A stretch of DNA of 64,000 nt from Bacteroidales bacterium (GTDB taxonomy: Bacteria > Bacteroidota > Bacteroidia > Bacteroidales > UBA932): contig JAGAKR010000014.1 of NCBI GenBank assembly GCA_017625535.1, forward strand, positions 54,242 to 118,241, in the 5' to 3' direction. The position numbers and the translations under genes are program-made. Shown here in pieces: positions 26,496 to 33,866 of this stretch. The first letter of the stretch is position 1. The number at the start of each line of letters is the position of its first letter. The notes below the pieces were generated by a model. The model saw only the letters and a program-made list of their open reading frames with translations. It was not told the origin of the DNA and searched no databases.

Positions 26496-28181
26496 ATGGA
26501 GAGCCGTGGACAGATTCTGGAGATATACGCCCTGAATGATGTCCACGGCCGTTTTTTCAATACCCCGCATTACTCCGGGGAAAAATGTGCCTCCCTTGCA
26601 AATGCCAGTGCTTATCTGAAGGGGAGGAGGTCTGCCCTTCATCCCGACAATATCCTCCTTTTGGATTGTGGTGACAATCTGCAGGGAGATGTAGCGGTGT
26701 GCCTGAGCAACAGGCAGGTAAGGGAGGGGGCAGGAGAGCATATATACCCCAAAGTGGCGCAGTGCCTTGGAATAGATGCAGTTGTGCCAGGTAACCATGA
26801 TTTTGAGTCCGGGCCGCAGGTGCTGGAGGCGGTGGAGAAGGGGCTGGCAGACTCAGGGATTCCTGTACTGGGGGCAAATGTGATGCTGTCGGGAACAGGC
26901 AGAAGCCGGTTTGCACCGTATCATATATTTGAAAGGGGAGGTATAAGGGTGGCTGTGATAGGATTGGCCAATCCAAGTACCCCAATGTGGATTCCCTCTT
27001 GTCTGAGGAATGGGCTGGAGTTTCTTCCTCCTGTTGGGGTTGTGCAGGGGATTGTGGATGAAATCCGAGGAAATGATATGGCGGATATTGTGGTGCTGCT
27101 GTTGCATTCGGGGTTTGGAGAGCCTGAACTTGATCTGGAACGGGACTGTATGGCCGAGCATCAGGCGCTGGCACTTGCCGGAAAGTTGCGGGGGGTGGAT
27201 ATAATTTTTGCAGGGCACGACCATAAGCAAGGATGCTGCAGGGTTGGGGAGACTCTGGTTCTTTCGGGAGGATCATATGCAAACGGTGTGCAGAGGGTTG
27301 TGGTATGTGTGGAGGAGGATGGAGAAAAAATTGTCGGGAAGAAGATTGAGGGGGAGATTGTGGATATGGGGCAGGTTGGTGAGGATATGGAATGGCTTGG
27401 GCATTTTGCAGGGCAGATTGGGGCTGTGAAGGGGCATATGGAGCAGCAGGTGGGTGTGCTCCCTTTTGCGGTTGATGCCAGAAAGGCTTTGGGAGGTCCT
27501 TGCAATTATGTAGACCTTATTCACTCTGTGCAGTTGTGGGCTTCGGGGGCGCAGGTCTCTTTTGCTTCGCCTTATATGTATGACCAGATGATTGGGGCAG
27601 GGCCGGTTTCCCGGAGGAATGCCTTTATGATGTATTCTGCGGAGAATACCCTTTATAAAGTGTGGATGAGCGGCAGGCAGATAAAGGATTATCTGGAGTA
27701 TTCCTATGGCAGATGGATAGGAGGGGAGGATGGTCATATATTACAGTTGTGTTCTACGGAACTGGAGGGGAAGCGTCATTGGTGGCCGAAAAATTTTACA
27801 TATAATTTTGATTCTGCAGCCGGGCTCGTATACGAAGTAGATGTTGTTGCTGAATACGGCAACAGGGTGCGGATATCTTCTTTGTGGAATGGGGAACCCT
27901 TTGATTTTGAGAAGAATTATACGGTTGCACTCTCTTCGTACAGGGTGAGCGGTGGCGGAGGAATGTTTGGTACAGGGGCCGGGATTGATGTGGGAAATGG
28001 GCTGGAGAGTATTGTTGTTGCCCAGTACACTTTTGTGAGGGAATTGTTGGAGGAGTACCTGGGTGGTGGAGGGGATGTGATGCGGGACCGTTGCGGGAAA
28101 TGGGCTTTTGTGCCTGTGGAGATGGCCCGACGGGGGGTGGAGAATGATTTGCGGTTGTTGTTTGAAACCTCAATTTTTTGA
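26496..28181 (+). CDS. 5'-nucleotidase/2',3'-cyclic phosphodiesterase-like metallophosphatase, no signal peptide
   Basis: A 561-residue two-domain protein of the UshA/YfkN type. Metallophosphatase motifs: YALNDVHGRF near residue 12, LLLDCGDNLQGD, VVPGNHDFESG, VLLLHSGFGE and FAGHDHKQG. The C-terminal nucleotidase domain shows DLIHSVQLWASGAQVSFASPYM and the substrate loop SYRVSGGGGMFGTGAGIDVG. Relatives are normally periplasmic or surface proteins, yet this one begins directly at MESRGQILEIYALNDVHG with no signal peptide, and no upstream in-frame start supplies one. A cytoplasmic nucleotide phosphatase, or an unusual export route, is possible. Confidence 0.87.
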   Translation: MESRGQILEIYALNDVHGRFFNTPHYSGEKCASLANASAYLKGRRSALHPDNILLLDCGDNLQGDVAVCLSNRQVREGAGEHIYPKVAQCLGIDAVVPGNHDFESGPQVLEAVEKGLADSGIPVLGANVMLSGTGRSRFAPYHIFERGGIRVAVIGLANPSTPMWIPSCLRNGLEFLPPVGVVQGIVDEIRGNDMADIVVLLLHSGFGEPELDLERDCMAEHQALALAGKLRGVDIIFAGHDHKQGCCRVGETLVLSGGSYANGVQRVVVCVEEDGEKIVGKKIEGEIVDMGQVGEDMEWLGHFAGQIGAVKGHMEQQVGVLPFAVDARKALGGPCNYVDLIHSVQLWASGAQVSFASPYMYDQMIGAGPVSRRNAFMMYSAENTLYKVWMSGRQIKDYLEYSYGRWIGGEDGHILQLCSTELEGKRHWWPKNFTYNFDSAAGLVYEVDVVAEYGNRVRISSLWNGEPFDFEKNYTVALSSYRVSGGGGMFGTGAGIDVGNGLESIVVAQYTFVRELLEEYLGGGGDVMRDRCGKWAFVPVEMARRGVENDLRLLFETSIF

Positions 28182-28233
28182 CGGTGCTTGTAAAAAAATT
28201 TGCTAACTTGCGTGGCGTTTGAAAAATAGAGTT

Positions 28234-29193
28234 ATGGCAGTTATTGGAGTAGATCTTGGCGGTACCAAAGTTGCGGCTGCACTTTTTGACCGTTCAGGCA
28301 ATATTGAGGCAAAAGTTGTGAAGTTGTTGGATGGTGCGGAAGGGGAAAAGGTTGCCGGCCTTGTAAATGAGGTTATACTTTCTCTTATGGCAGAGAATCC
28401 TGCACAAAAAATTGAGGCAATAGGTGTCTGCATCCCCGGAATTGTATATTCCAAGAAAGATACAGTATGGGCTCCGAATATTCCAGGATGGGACAATTTC
28501 CCTCTCAAGGCCAGGATAGAGGCTGCCGTAAACAATCCGGGAATCATCATAAGCATTGAGAGCGACCGTACCTGTTACGTTTTGGGCGAGGTGTGGAAAG
28601 GTGGTGCCAAAGGTTGCGACAATGTGATATATCTTGCAGTTGGAACAGGTATTGGCGGAGGTATACTCATTGATGGAAGAGTGCTGCACGGACACAGTGA
28701 TATAGTTGGTGCAACAGGGTGGATGGCCCTGCAGAACACTTACCACGAGGATTATATCCCTTGCGGGTGTTTTGAGCATTTTGCATCTGGGAACGGAATT
28801 GCACTGCAGGCACAGAAGGCTCTCAGGTGTGAGAAGAACTATACTGGGGTTTTGGGCGGTAAACCTGTGGAAGAGGTTACAACAAGGGATGTGTTTGCAG
28901 CCTATGAGCAGGGAGATCTTGTAGCCCGCAAGGTACTTGACAAGGCAATTGAGATGTGGGGAATGGGGGCAGCCAATCTGGTGAGCCTGTTCAATCCGGA
29001 GAAATTCATTTTTGGAGGAGGGGTTTTCGGTCCTGCCGCCAAATTTATCCCAAGAATATACAACGAGGCCTGCAAGTGGGGCCAGCCGATTTCAATGAAA
29101 CAGGTGGAGTTCAGTGCTTCACAGGTTGATGGTGAGGCTGCTCTATATGGGGCAGGGTATCTTGCAATAAGGGAATCGTGGAAAGTGGAGTAA
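28234..29193 (+). CDS. ROK-family sugar kinase
   Basis: About 319 residues from the ATG at 28234 (MAVIGVDLGGTKVAAALFD); an in-frame TTG at 28219 is less likely. ATP-site DLGGTK, catalytic region ESDRTCYVLGEVWKG, and phosphate loop VGTGIGGGILIDGRVLHG are clear. The usual zinc motif CxCGxxGCxE is reduced to IPCGCFEHFASGNG: the first cysteine pair is missing while GCxE remains. ROK kinases phosphorylate glucose, GlcNAc, ManNAc or related hexoses. Being first in a cluster with an FHS-type permease and a SIS protein suggests an amino sugar, but substrate is inference. Confidence 0.88.
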   Translation: MAVIGVDLGGTKVAAALFDRSGNIEAKVVKLLDGAEGEKVAGLVNEVILSLMAENPAQKIEAIGVCIPGIVYSKKDTVWAPNIPGWDNFPLKARIEAAVNNPGIIISIESDRTCYVLGEVWKGGAKGCDNVIYLAVGTGIGGGILIDGRVLHGHSDIVGATGWMALQNTYHEDYIPCGCFEHFASGNGIALQAQKALRCEKNYTGVLGGKPVEEVTTRDVFAAYEQGDLVARKVLDKAIEMWGMGAANLVSLFNPEKFIFGGGVFGPAAKFIPRIYNEACKWGQPISMKQVEFSASQVDGEAALYGAGYLAIRESWKVE

Positions 29194-29214
29194 TCTTACT
29201 TAAAAATACACGTT

Positions 29215-30360
29215 ATGGAGAAAAAATATTCAACCAATCTGGTGTTCATTGCCGCTTGTGCAGGAATGTCATTTTTTGGAGTGGCGATGCTCTCTCTCGG
29301 CCCTATTCTGGGACCGCTCAATGCAATGGTTGAGGGTGCCAATGCCCTTCCATCCACAATGTCTATAGGAATCATTTTGGGAACCATCCTTTTTGGACCG
29401 GTTGTGGACAAGTTCGGATACAAATGGCTCCTTATACTGGCATCAATTGCCGCTTTGGCGGGAGTGCAGGGGTTGGCAACTTTCAAAGAGATAGGGTTGC
29501 TGCACGCCTCAATATTTTTGCTGGGCCTTGGTGGCGGTATCCTTAACGGTGAAACCAATGCTGTTGTATCAGATATATATGACGACGACAAACGTGGAGG
29601 CAGGCTGGGACTTCTGGGCGCGTTCTATTGTATAGGAGCCCTTTTGTGGACCCTGCTCAACTATTTCATTCCTGATTTCAGAATTCCTTTGAATGCAGTT
29701 TCGGCTGTAATGGCAATTTTTATAATTTCATTCTTCTTTATTGCCTTCCCTAAGGCAAAACCTCAGGAGAGTGTCTCTTTGTCAAAATCTTTGGGACTGC
29801 TCAAGTATCCTGCACTTATAATGTTTGCACTTGTATTGTTCTTCCAGTGTGCATTTGAGGGGACAAGCGGTAACTTTACCGTACAGTATCTTTCTCATAA
29901 AGGGGGAATGGACAATGCTGCCGCCACCCTTGCAATGACCTGGTTTACTGTGGGAATGTTGGCAGGAAGGCTCCCTTTGGGAACAATTATGGGTAAATTG
30001 AAGGAATTAGGAACCCTCTATGTATATTTGGGAGTTGCCCTTGTGGGTGTTTTGCTGTTCATGTTCCAGGCATCCAGCACCGCTGCGGTATATGTTGCAA
30101 TGGCATTGATAGGCTTTGGGGCAGGTGCAACATTCCCTGTAGTGCTAAACTTCATTGGAGGTGCATTCAAGGATCTGAGCGGAACAGCATTCTCAATTGC
30201 AATGTTCATAGGATTGTGCGGACAGTCTCTTGGCAACAAGGTAATGGGATTGCAGTTTGATTCGGGAGTATATGGATTCCTTCCTGTATGCCTGATCATT
30301 TGTGTTGCAATTATGATGGTACTTGTACCTACAGCAGTGAAAGTATCACAGAAAAAATAA
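29215..30360 (+). CDS. MFS sugar permease (FHS-like)
   Basis: A 381-residue protein with twelve hydrophobic segments, starting MEKKYSTNLVFIAACAGMSF. Features of major facilitator transporters include FGPVVDKFGYKWLLIL between helices 2 and 3, LGGGILNGETNAVVSDIY, and a second-half TWFTVGMLAGRLPLGTIMG. The arrangement matches Bacteroidota sugar permeases annotated as FHS/NagP-like. It lies 21 bases after the ROK kinase and 30 before the SIS gene, so uptake, phosphorylation and isomerisation or cleavage of one sugar are probably encoded together. Confidence 0.85.
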   Translation: MEKKYSTNLVFIAACAGMSFFGVAMLSLGPILGPLNAMVEGANALPSTMSIGIILGTILFGPVVDKFGYKWLLILASIAALAGVQGLATFKEIGLLHASIFLLGLGGGILNGETNAVVSDIYDDDKRGGRLGLLGAFYCIGALLWTLLNYFIPDFRIPLNAVSAVMAIFIISFFFIAFPKAKPQESVSLSKSLGLLKYPALIMFALVLFFQCAFEGTSGNFTVQYLSHKGGMDNAAATLAMTWFTVGMLAGRLPLGTIMGKLKELGTLYVYLGVALVGVLLFMFQASSTAAVYVAMALIGFGAGATFPVVLNFIGGAFKDLSGTAFSIAMFIGLCGQSLGNKVMGLQFDSGVYGFLPVCLIICVAIMMVLVPTAVKVSQKK

Positions 30361-30390
30361 CAATATTAACCTTTAAAAAATTTTTTGGAA

Positions 30391-31152
30391 ATGTTAGCTA
30401 ATGAATGGAAAAAGAACGCTATAAGCGTTATGGACAAAATTGAGGAGACTCAGATGGAGAACATCAGGAAAGTTGCTGAGATAATGGCAGATGCAATTGA
30501 GGCAGGCCGTTGGGTGCACACTTTCGGCTGCGGTCACGCAAACCTTCCTATTGAGGAGATGTATCCAAGAATCGGTGGTTTTGTAGGATTCCACCCGCTT
30601 TGCGAGCTTCCTCTTACATTCTTCACCCATATTACAGGTGAGATGGGTATCCACCAGTTCTTGTGGCTGGAGAGAGCAGAGGGTTACGGCCAGTCTATTA
30701 TGAAGAGCTGGAACTTTGACGAGAAAGATGTGCTTTGGATTTTCTCACACACCGGTATCAATGCAGTTAACATTGACGTGGCTCTTGAGGCTAAGAAACG
30801 CGGCATGAAAGTTATCGTGTTCGGTTCAGCTTCTGAGACAGGCAACAAAGTTCCTCGCCACTCTTGCGGAAAGAACCTTTTCCAGATTGCAGACTACGTA
30901 GTTGACACTTGCTGCCCTATAGTTGATGCATCTTGCCAGTTGAAGAAACACCAGGATAAAGTTGGTCCTCTTTCAACCATGGCTTCTGTAACTACAGTTT
31001 GGATGACCATCTGTACAGTGGCTGAGATTCTTGAGGAGAGAGGTGTAAAACTTTACATCCACCCTTCACACAACGTTCCTGGCGACACTACTGCCCACGA
31101 GCGTCTTGATGCTTGTATTGCTGAGTACAAGAAAAGATCTGCAGGTCTATAA
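30391..31152 (+). CDS. SIS-domain phosphosugar-binding protein
   Basis: A 253-residue single SIS domain. Marks: WVHTFGCGHANLPIEEMYPRIGGF near residue 47, VLWIFSHTGINAVNIDVAL (SIS phosphate loop), VIVFGSASETGNKVPRHSCG, and DKVGPLSTMASVTTVWMTIC. It resembles the UPF0309-type proteins and is distantly like MurNAc-6-phosphate etherase MurQ, but lacks the longer MurQ C-terminus, so I leave it as a phosphosugar isomerase or etherase of unknown substrate. Last gene of the ROK-MFS-SIS operon, followed by a strong terminator. Its codon use is notably cytosine-rich (ttcggc, cacacc), suggesting high expression. Confidence 0.85.
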   Translation: MLANEWKKNAISVMDKIEETQMENIRKVAEIMADAIEAGRWVHTFGCGHANLPIEEMYPRIGGFVGFHPLCELPLTFFTHITGEMGIHQFLWLERAEGYGQSIMKSWNFDEKDVLWIFSHTGINAVNIDVALEAKKRGMKVIVFGSASETGNKVPRHSCGKNLFQIADYVVDTCCPIVDASCQLKKHQDKVGPLSTMASVTTVWMTICTVAEILEERGVKLYIHPSHNVPGDTTAHERLDACIAEYKKRSAGL

Positions 31153-31190
31153 TTGACGTTGTTTTCAATTGCTTGATTTGCAATATTATA

Positions 31191-31223
31191 AAAATACGCA
31201 GCTTTTTGCTGCGTATTTTTTTG
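31191..31223 (+). terminator. Terminator of the ROK-MFS-SIS operon
   Basis: Ten-base-pair stem AATACGCAGC (31193-31202), loop TTTTT, GCTGCGTATT (31208-31217), then a T run. Confidence 0.92.
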
Positions 31224-31259
31224 TTGTTGATAATCAGTTGATTGTACAAAAGGACGACG

Positions 31260-32651
31260 TTAAAATTCTTGCATGAACTGCTCCTCCTTAATAAAAGCAA
31301 CCTCTTCTTTTACAAATCTCCAGGTGCTGGAACCCTCTTTGCCAACTTTAAAGTACTCTTCATAGCATTTCATGGCGTTGGAGTAGTCTTTTAGCAGCCG
31401 GTATGCGTATCCGAACCGGGCAAGTTGTGCAGGCTGCAGGGTGTCATATCTTTGTGCTGCCTTGAAATGCGATACAGCTCTCCTGAACTCTTCATCTTTA
31501 AGATACATTTCTGCACGTGAAGAGTTTATTTTGTACATAAGGGTGGAATCCGGCTGGATCATTGCTTCAGCTTTTCTAAAATATTTTTCGGCCTCACTGG
31601 TGTATTTTCCCGGATAGTTTGCATAACATACCGCCTGATAATAGACCAGATTCACATCTGTGGTGTCAAGTTTTGAGGCTTTGTTGAACCATCCGCGCGC
31701 AGAAGCCCAGTCCTTCTCCATAAACCTGCACAATCCCAGATACCAGTATCCCGACAGTTCATCACACCCATACTCCAGACTTTTCTTGAATGTCTCGTAT
31801 GACTCTTTGTAATCTTTGAGCCCATATTGGGCCAATCCCTTTATTGGGGCAATTACATAGTTGGCTGAATCTCTCTCCAGATAGTTGTTTGACATGGCAA
31901 GCACTGTATCATACATTGCCCTTCCAAGGTATATGTTGGAAATCTTCTCCAGAGTGCGGTAATCGTAAGGGTTCATTCCGTATGCCTTGCCATAATAGAC
32001 CAGCGCGGAATCACTCCGGTTTGTTTTGTTGAAACAGTTCCCCATTGTTATGAGTATTGCAGGTATTGTATCCTTCTTGAGTATATGTCTGCCGTCTGCA
32101 AGGCAATTGCCATACTCCTCCATCTTATACTCCAGCATCATCTTCTGAATCCTCAGGAACAGATTGTCGGGAGACAAACGCACTGCATTGTCATAGAACA
32201 TGAAAGCTGCTATGTCATTGCCGGAAAGCCTGTGGCATTCCGCTATGTTTGCATAAATTACGGGATCTTCTCCCCAAATCTGCAGGGCTTCATCAAGTGT
32301 GTCTATTGCCTCATAAAAATTGTAGAGGTTCTTCTGGCAGGAGGCCTTCTGCAGAAGCAGATTTTTAAGTTCTGAGTATCCATAACTGGCCGATATGGAA
32401 TCCTGCTGCAGCTCCAGGCTTCTCTTCAGGGAATCTGTCTTTACATCCAGCATTGTAATGGCGGCTTTATAATCATAATTGGACATTGCCTCTTCCCAGT
32501 TGCTGTAGGTGCGTTTATCCAAAGAGGCCTGCTGCTCTCTCCGGTCGGCAGATTGCGGTTGTGCAGGAGCTTGTGCATGTGCATGTGCATGTGCTTGTCC
32601 GGGAATGTGCACTGCCAATATCAGGCATACAATGGCTAATGATTTTCTCAT
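31260..32651 (-). CDS. Secreted tetratricopeptide repeat protein
   Basis: A 463-residue protein: signal peptide (MRKSLAIVCLILAVHIPGQA), a low-complexity AHAHAHAQAPAQPQ stretch, then about ten TPR units through to the C-terminus, with canonical spacing in YANIAECHRLSGNDIAAFMF and LVYYGKAYGMNPYDYRTL. No enzyme domain is seen; a periplasmic or surface scaffold role is likely. TPR proteins of this length are numerous in Bacteroidota and cannot be assigned further. TAAATTTG on the minus strand (32688-32681) may be its -7 box. The gene converges with the SIS operon terminator. Confidence 0.85.
   Translation of the reverse strand: MRKSLAIVCLILAVHIPGQAHAHAHAQAPAQPQSADRREQQASLDKRTYSNWEEAMSNYDYKAAITMLDVKTDSLKRSLELQQDSISASYGYSELKNLLLQKASCQKNLYNFYEAIDTLDEALQIWGEDPVIYANIAECHRLSGNDIAAFMFYDNAVRLSPDNLFLRIQKMMLEYKMEEYGNCLADGRHILKKDTIPAILITMGNCFNKTNRSDSALVYYGKAYGMNPYDYRTLEKISNIYLGRAMYDTVLAMSNNYLERDSANYVIAPIKGLAQYGLKDYKESYETFKKSLEYGCDELSGYWYLGLCRFMEKDWASARGWFNKASKLDTTDVNLVYYQAVCYANYPGKYTSEAEKYFRKAEAMIQPDSTLMYKINSSRAEMYLKDEEFRRAVSHFKAAQRYDTLQPAQLARFGYAYRLLKDYSNAMKCYEEYFKVGKEGSSTWRFVKEEVAFIKEEQFMQEF
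32571..32596. repeat. GTGCAT hexamer microsatellite in the TPR gene
   Basis: Three perfect GTGCAT units plus a variant, encoding Ala-His pairs at the likely signal-peptidase site. Slippage would change length without breaking the frame. Confidence 0.7.
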
Positions 32652-32847
32652 GACTTGTGTGGTTTTGAATGTCGGTTATACAAATTTAACAAATATGTAC
32701 GTGGCATCAGGTCCCGATTGGTGATGTTGCGTTTTGTTTCACTTAAAATACTGCTCCAGATGCTCTCTGTGCAGGATTTTGCAGTAACCGGTTGCGGAGA
32801 AGGTGTGTTGGAATTGTGGGAAAAGTCCGGCAGGAGAAGCAATTGGG

Positions 32848-32990
32848 CAAGAGGTTAAGTTTCGTAATCTGCCCTACGGAGTGTCTAAGACCTATAGGCT
32901 CGCTTAACCTATAGCAAGTGATGGAGGTTGAGGGACACAATGCATTCCACAGGGCTGTGCAGACTGGGTATGCTCTCTTAACCTCTTGGC
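32848..32990. repeat. REP-like doublet, copy C
   Basis: Bounded by CAAGAGGTTAAG (32848-32859) and CTTAACCTCTTGG (32977-32989). The inner pair AACCT (32906-32910) and AGGTT (32925-32929) sits at the same offset as in copies A and B although the intervening sequence has diverged. It lies 12 kb from the RAYT gene. Confidence 0.72.
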
Positions 32991-33095
32991 GGAGCGGAGC
33001 GGGGGTGGTAGGCAGTAGCAGGGGGCAGTAGCAGGAGGCAGGTGGCCGGAGGCAAGGGGCGGGAAGCCGGAGGCATGAGGCAGGGAGCGGGGGCA
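32991..33095. repeat. G-rich degenerate repeat beside REP copy C
   Basis: A GGCAGTAGCAGG / GGCCGGAGGC-like degenerate array, strongly G-rich on the plus strand, with several GGGG runs. No gene is apparent between 32,652 and 33,176; the interval holds the REP copy, this tract and the promoter of the next gene. Confidence 0.55.
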
Positions 33096-33119
33096 TCTGT
33101 GCAGCAAGTGCGCCTATTG

Positions 33120-33151
33120 CTTGCTTTTCTGATGTGGTTGCAGTATATTTG
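33120..33151 (+). promoter_or_regulatory. Promoter of the orphan gene at 33.2 kb
   Basis: CTTG (33120-33123), 20 bases, TATATTTG (33144-33151); predicted leader under 25 bases. Confidence 0.6.
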
Positions 33152-33176
33152 AGAAAAATAAGATTGTACATTCAGG

Positions 33177-33821
33177 ATGGAAGACAACATTTGGAACGGA
33201 GACCTTACGGCTCTGGTGGAGCAGGTGAGGGTGGATATGGAGGAGATTGCAGCAACTGGGCAGTATCCTGTGCAGGTGATGCTGAGGGGGTATGAGCTTC
33301 TGGAGAGATTGGGGGATTGGGAAAATGTGCAGTATAATGTAAAGGACAAGGAGACTTTCCATAAGGCTCTGGAGAAGTTCAGGGAGAGTTATATTGCCTG
33401 TGGGGAGCAGCTGTATGCCGTTATGGATCCTGAGCAGATAAAATTGAAGACAGCGGCATATATGAGCCCGTGGGTGAGGAAGTTCAAGGAGGCGCAACAG
33501 GAATTGGAGAAGGCAACGGCGTTGTGGGAGATGTCAAAGACAGCCCACAAGGCGCAGGAGGAGGGGAGTTTTTGGGAGAAGTGGAAAACCCTCAGACAAG
33601 TGCGCAAAATGGCCGGTTTCCCTCTGGAGAGGGGGCGTACAGGAAATTTTGTGTCCCGCACCTTTGATCTTATGCAGCAGGCCCAGTCCAGGGCTAGGGA
33701 GGCGCAGCTGCAGATGTACGGGCACAATGTGGCCCATAAATGTACTCCCGACAGTTATATGAGGATTTTTGAACTGGTTTGCGGACAATACATCCGGGAG
33801 GGACAAGAGAAACGGCAGTGA
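33177..33821 (+). CDS. Unrecognised 214-residue helical protein
   Basis: I do not recognise this protein. It is soluble, charged and predicted mostly helical, with Lys/Glu-rich stretches (VKDKETFHKALEKFRESY, SPWVRKFKEAQQELEKATA) and a Trp-containing centre (GSFWEKWKTLRQVRKMAGF). There is no signal peptide, transmembrane segment or known catalytic motif. It ends in YMRIFELVCGQYIREGQEKRQ. It has a good promoter of its own and lies next to REP copy C. The rhodanese-peptidase gene follows after 45 bases on the same strand, so co-transcription is possible. Confidence 0.65.
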   Translation: MEDNIWNGDLTALVEQVRVDMEEIAATGQYPVQVMLRGYELLERLGDWENVQYNVKDKETFHKALEKFRESYIACGEQLYAVMDPEQIKLKTAAYMSPWVRKFKEAQQELEKATALWEMSKTAHKAQEEGSFWEKWKTLRQVRKMAGFPLERGRTGNFVSRTFDLMQQAQSRAREAQLQMYGHNVAHKCTPDSYMRIFELVCGQYIREGQEKRQ

Positions 33822-33866
33822 AGATGATTCCCAGGCAGAGGTAAAAGAGAAAAACAAATACAAAAT

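Noticed and set aside
30391-31152. Call of the SIS protein as MurQ
   Set aside because: Length and C-terminus do not fit MurQ; left as a SIS-domain protein of unknown substrate.
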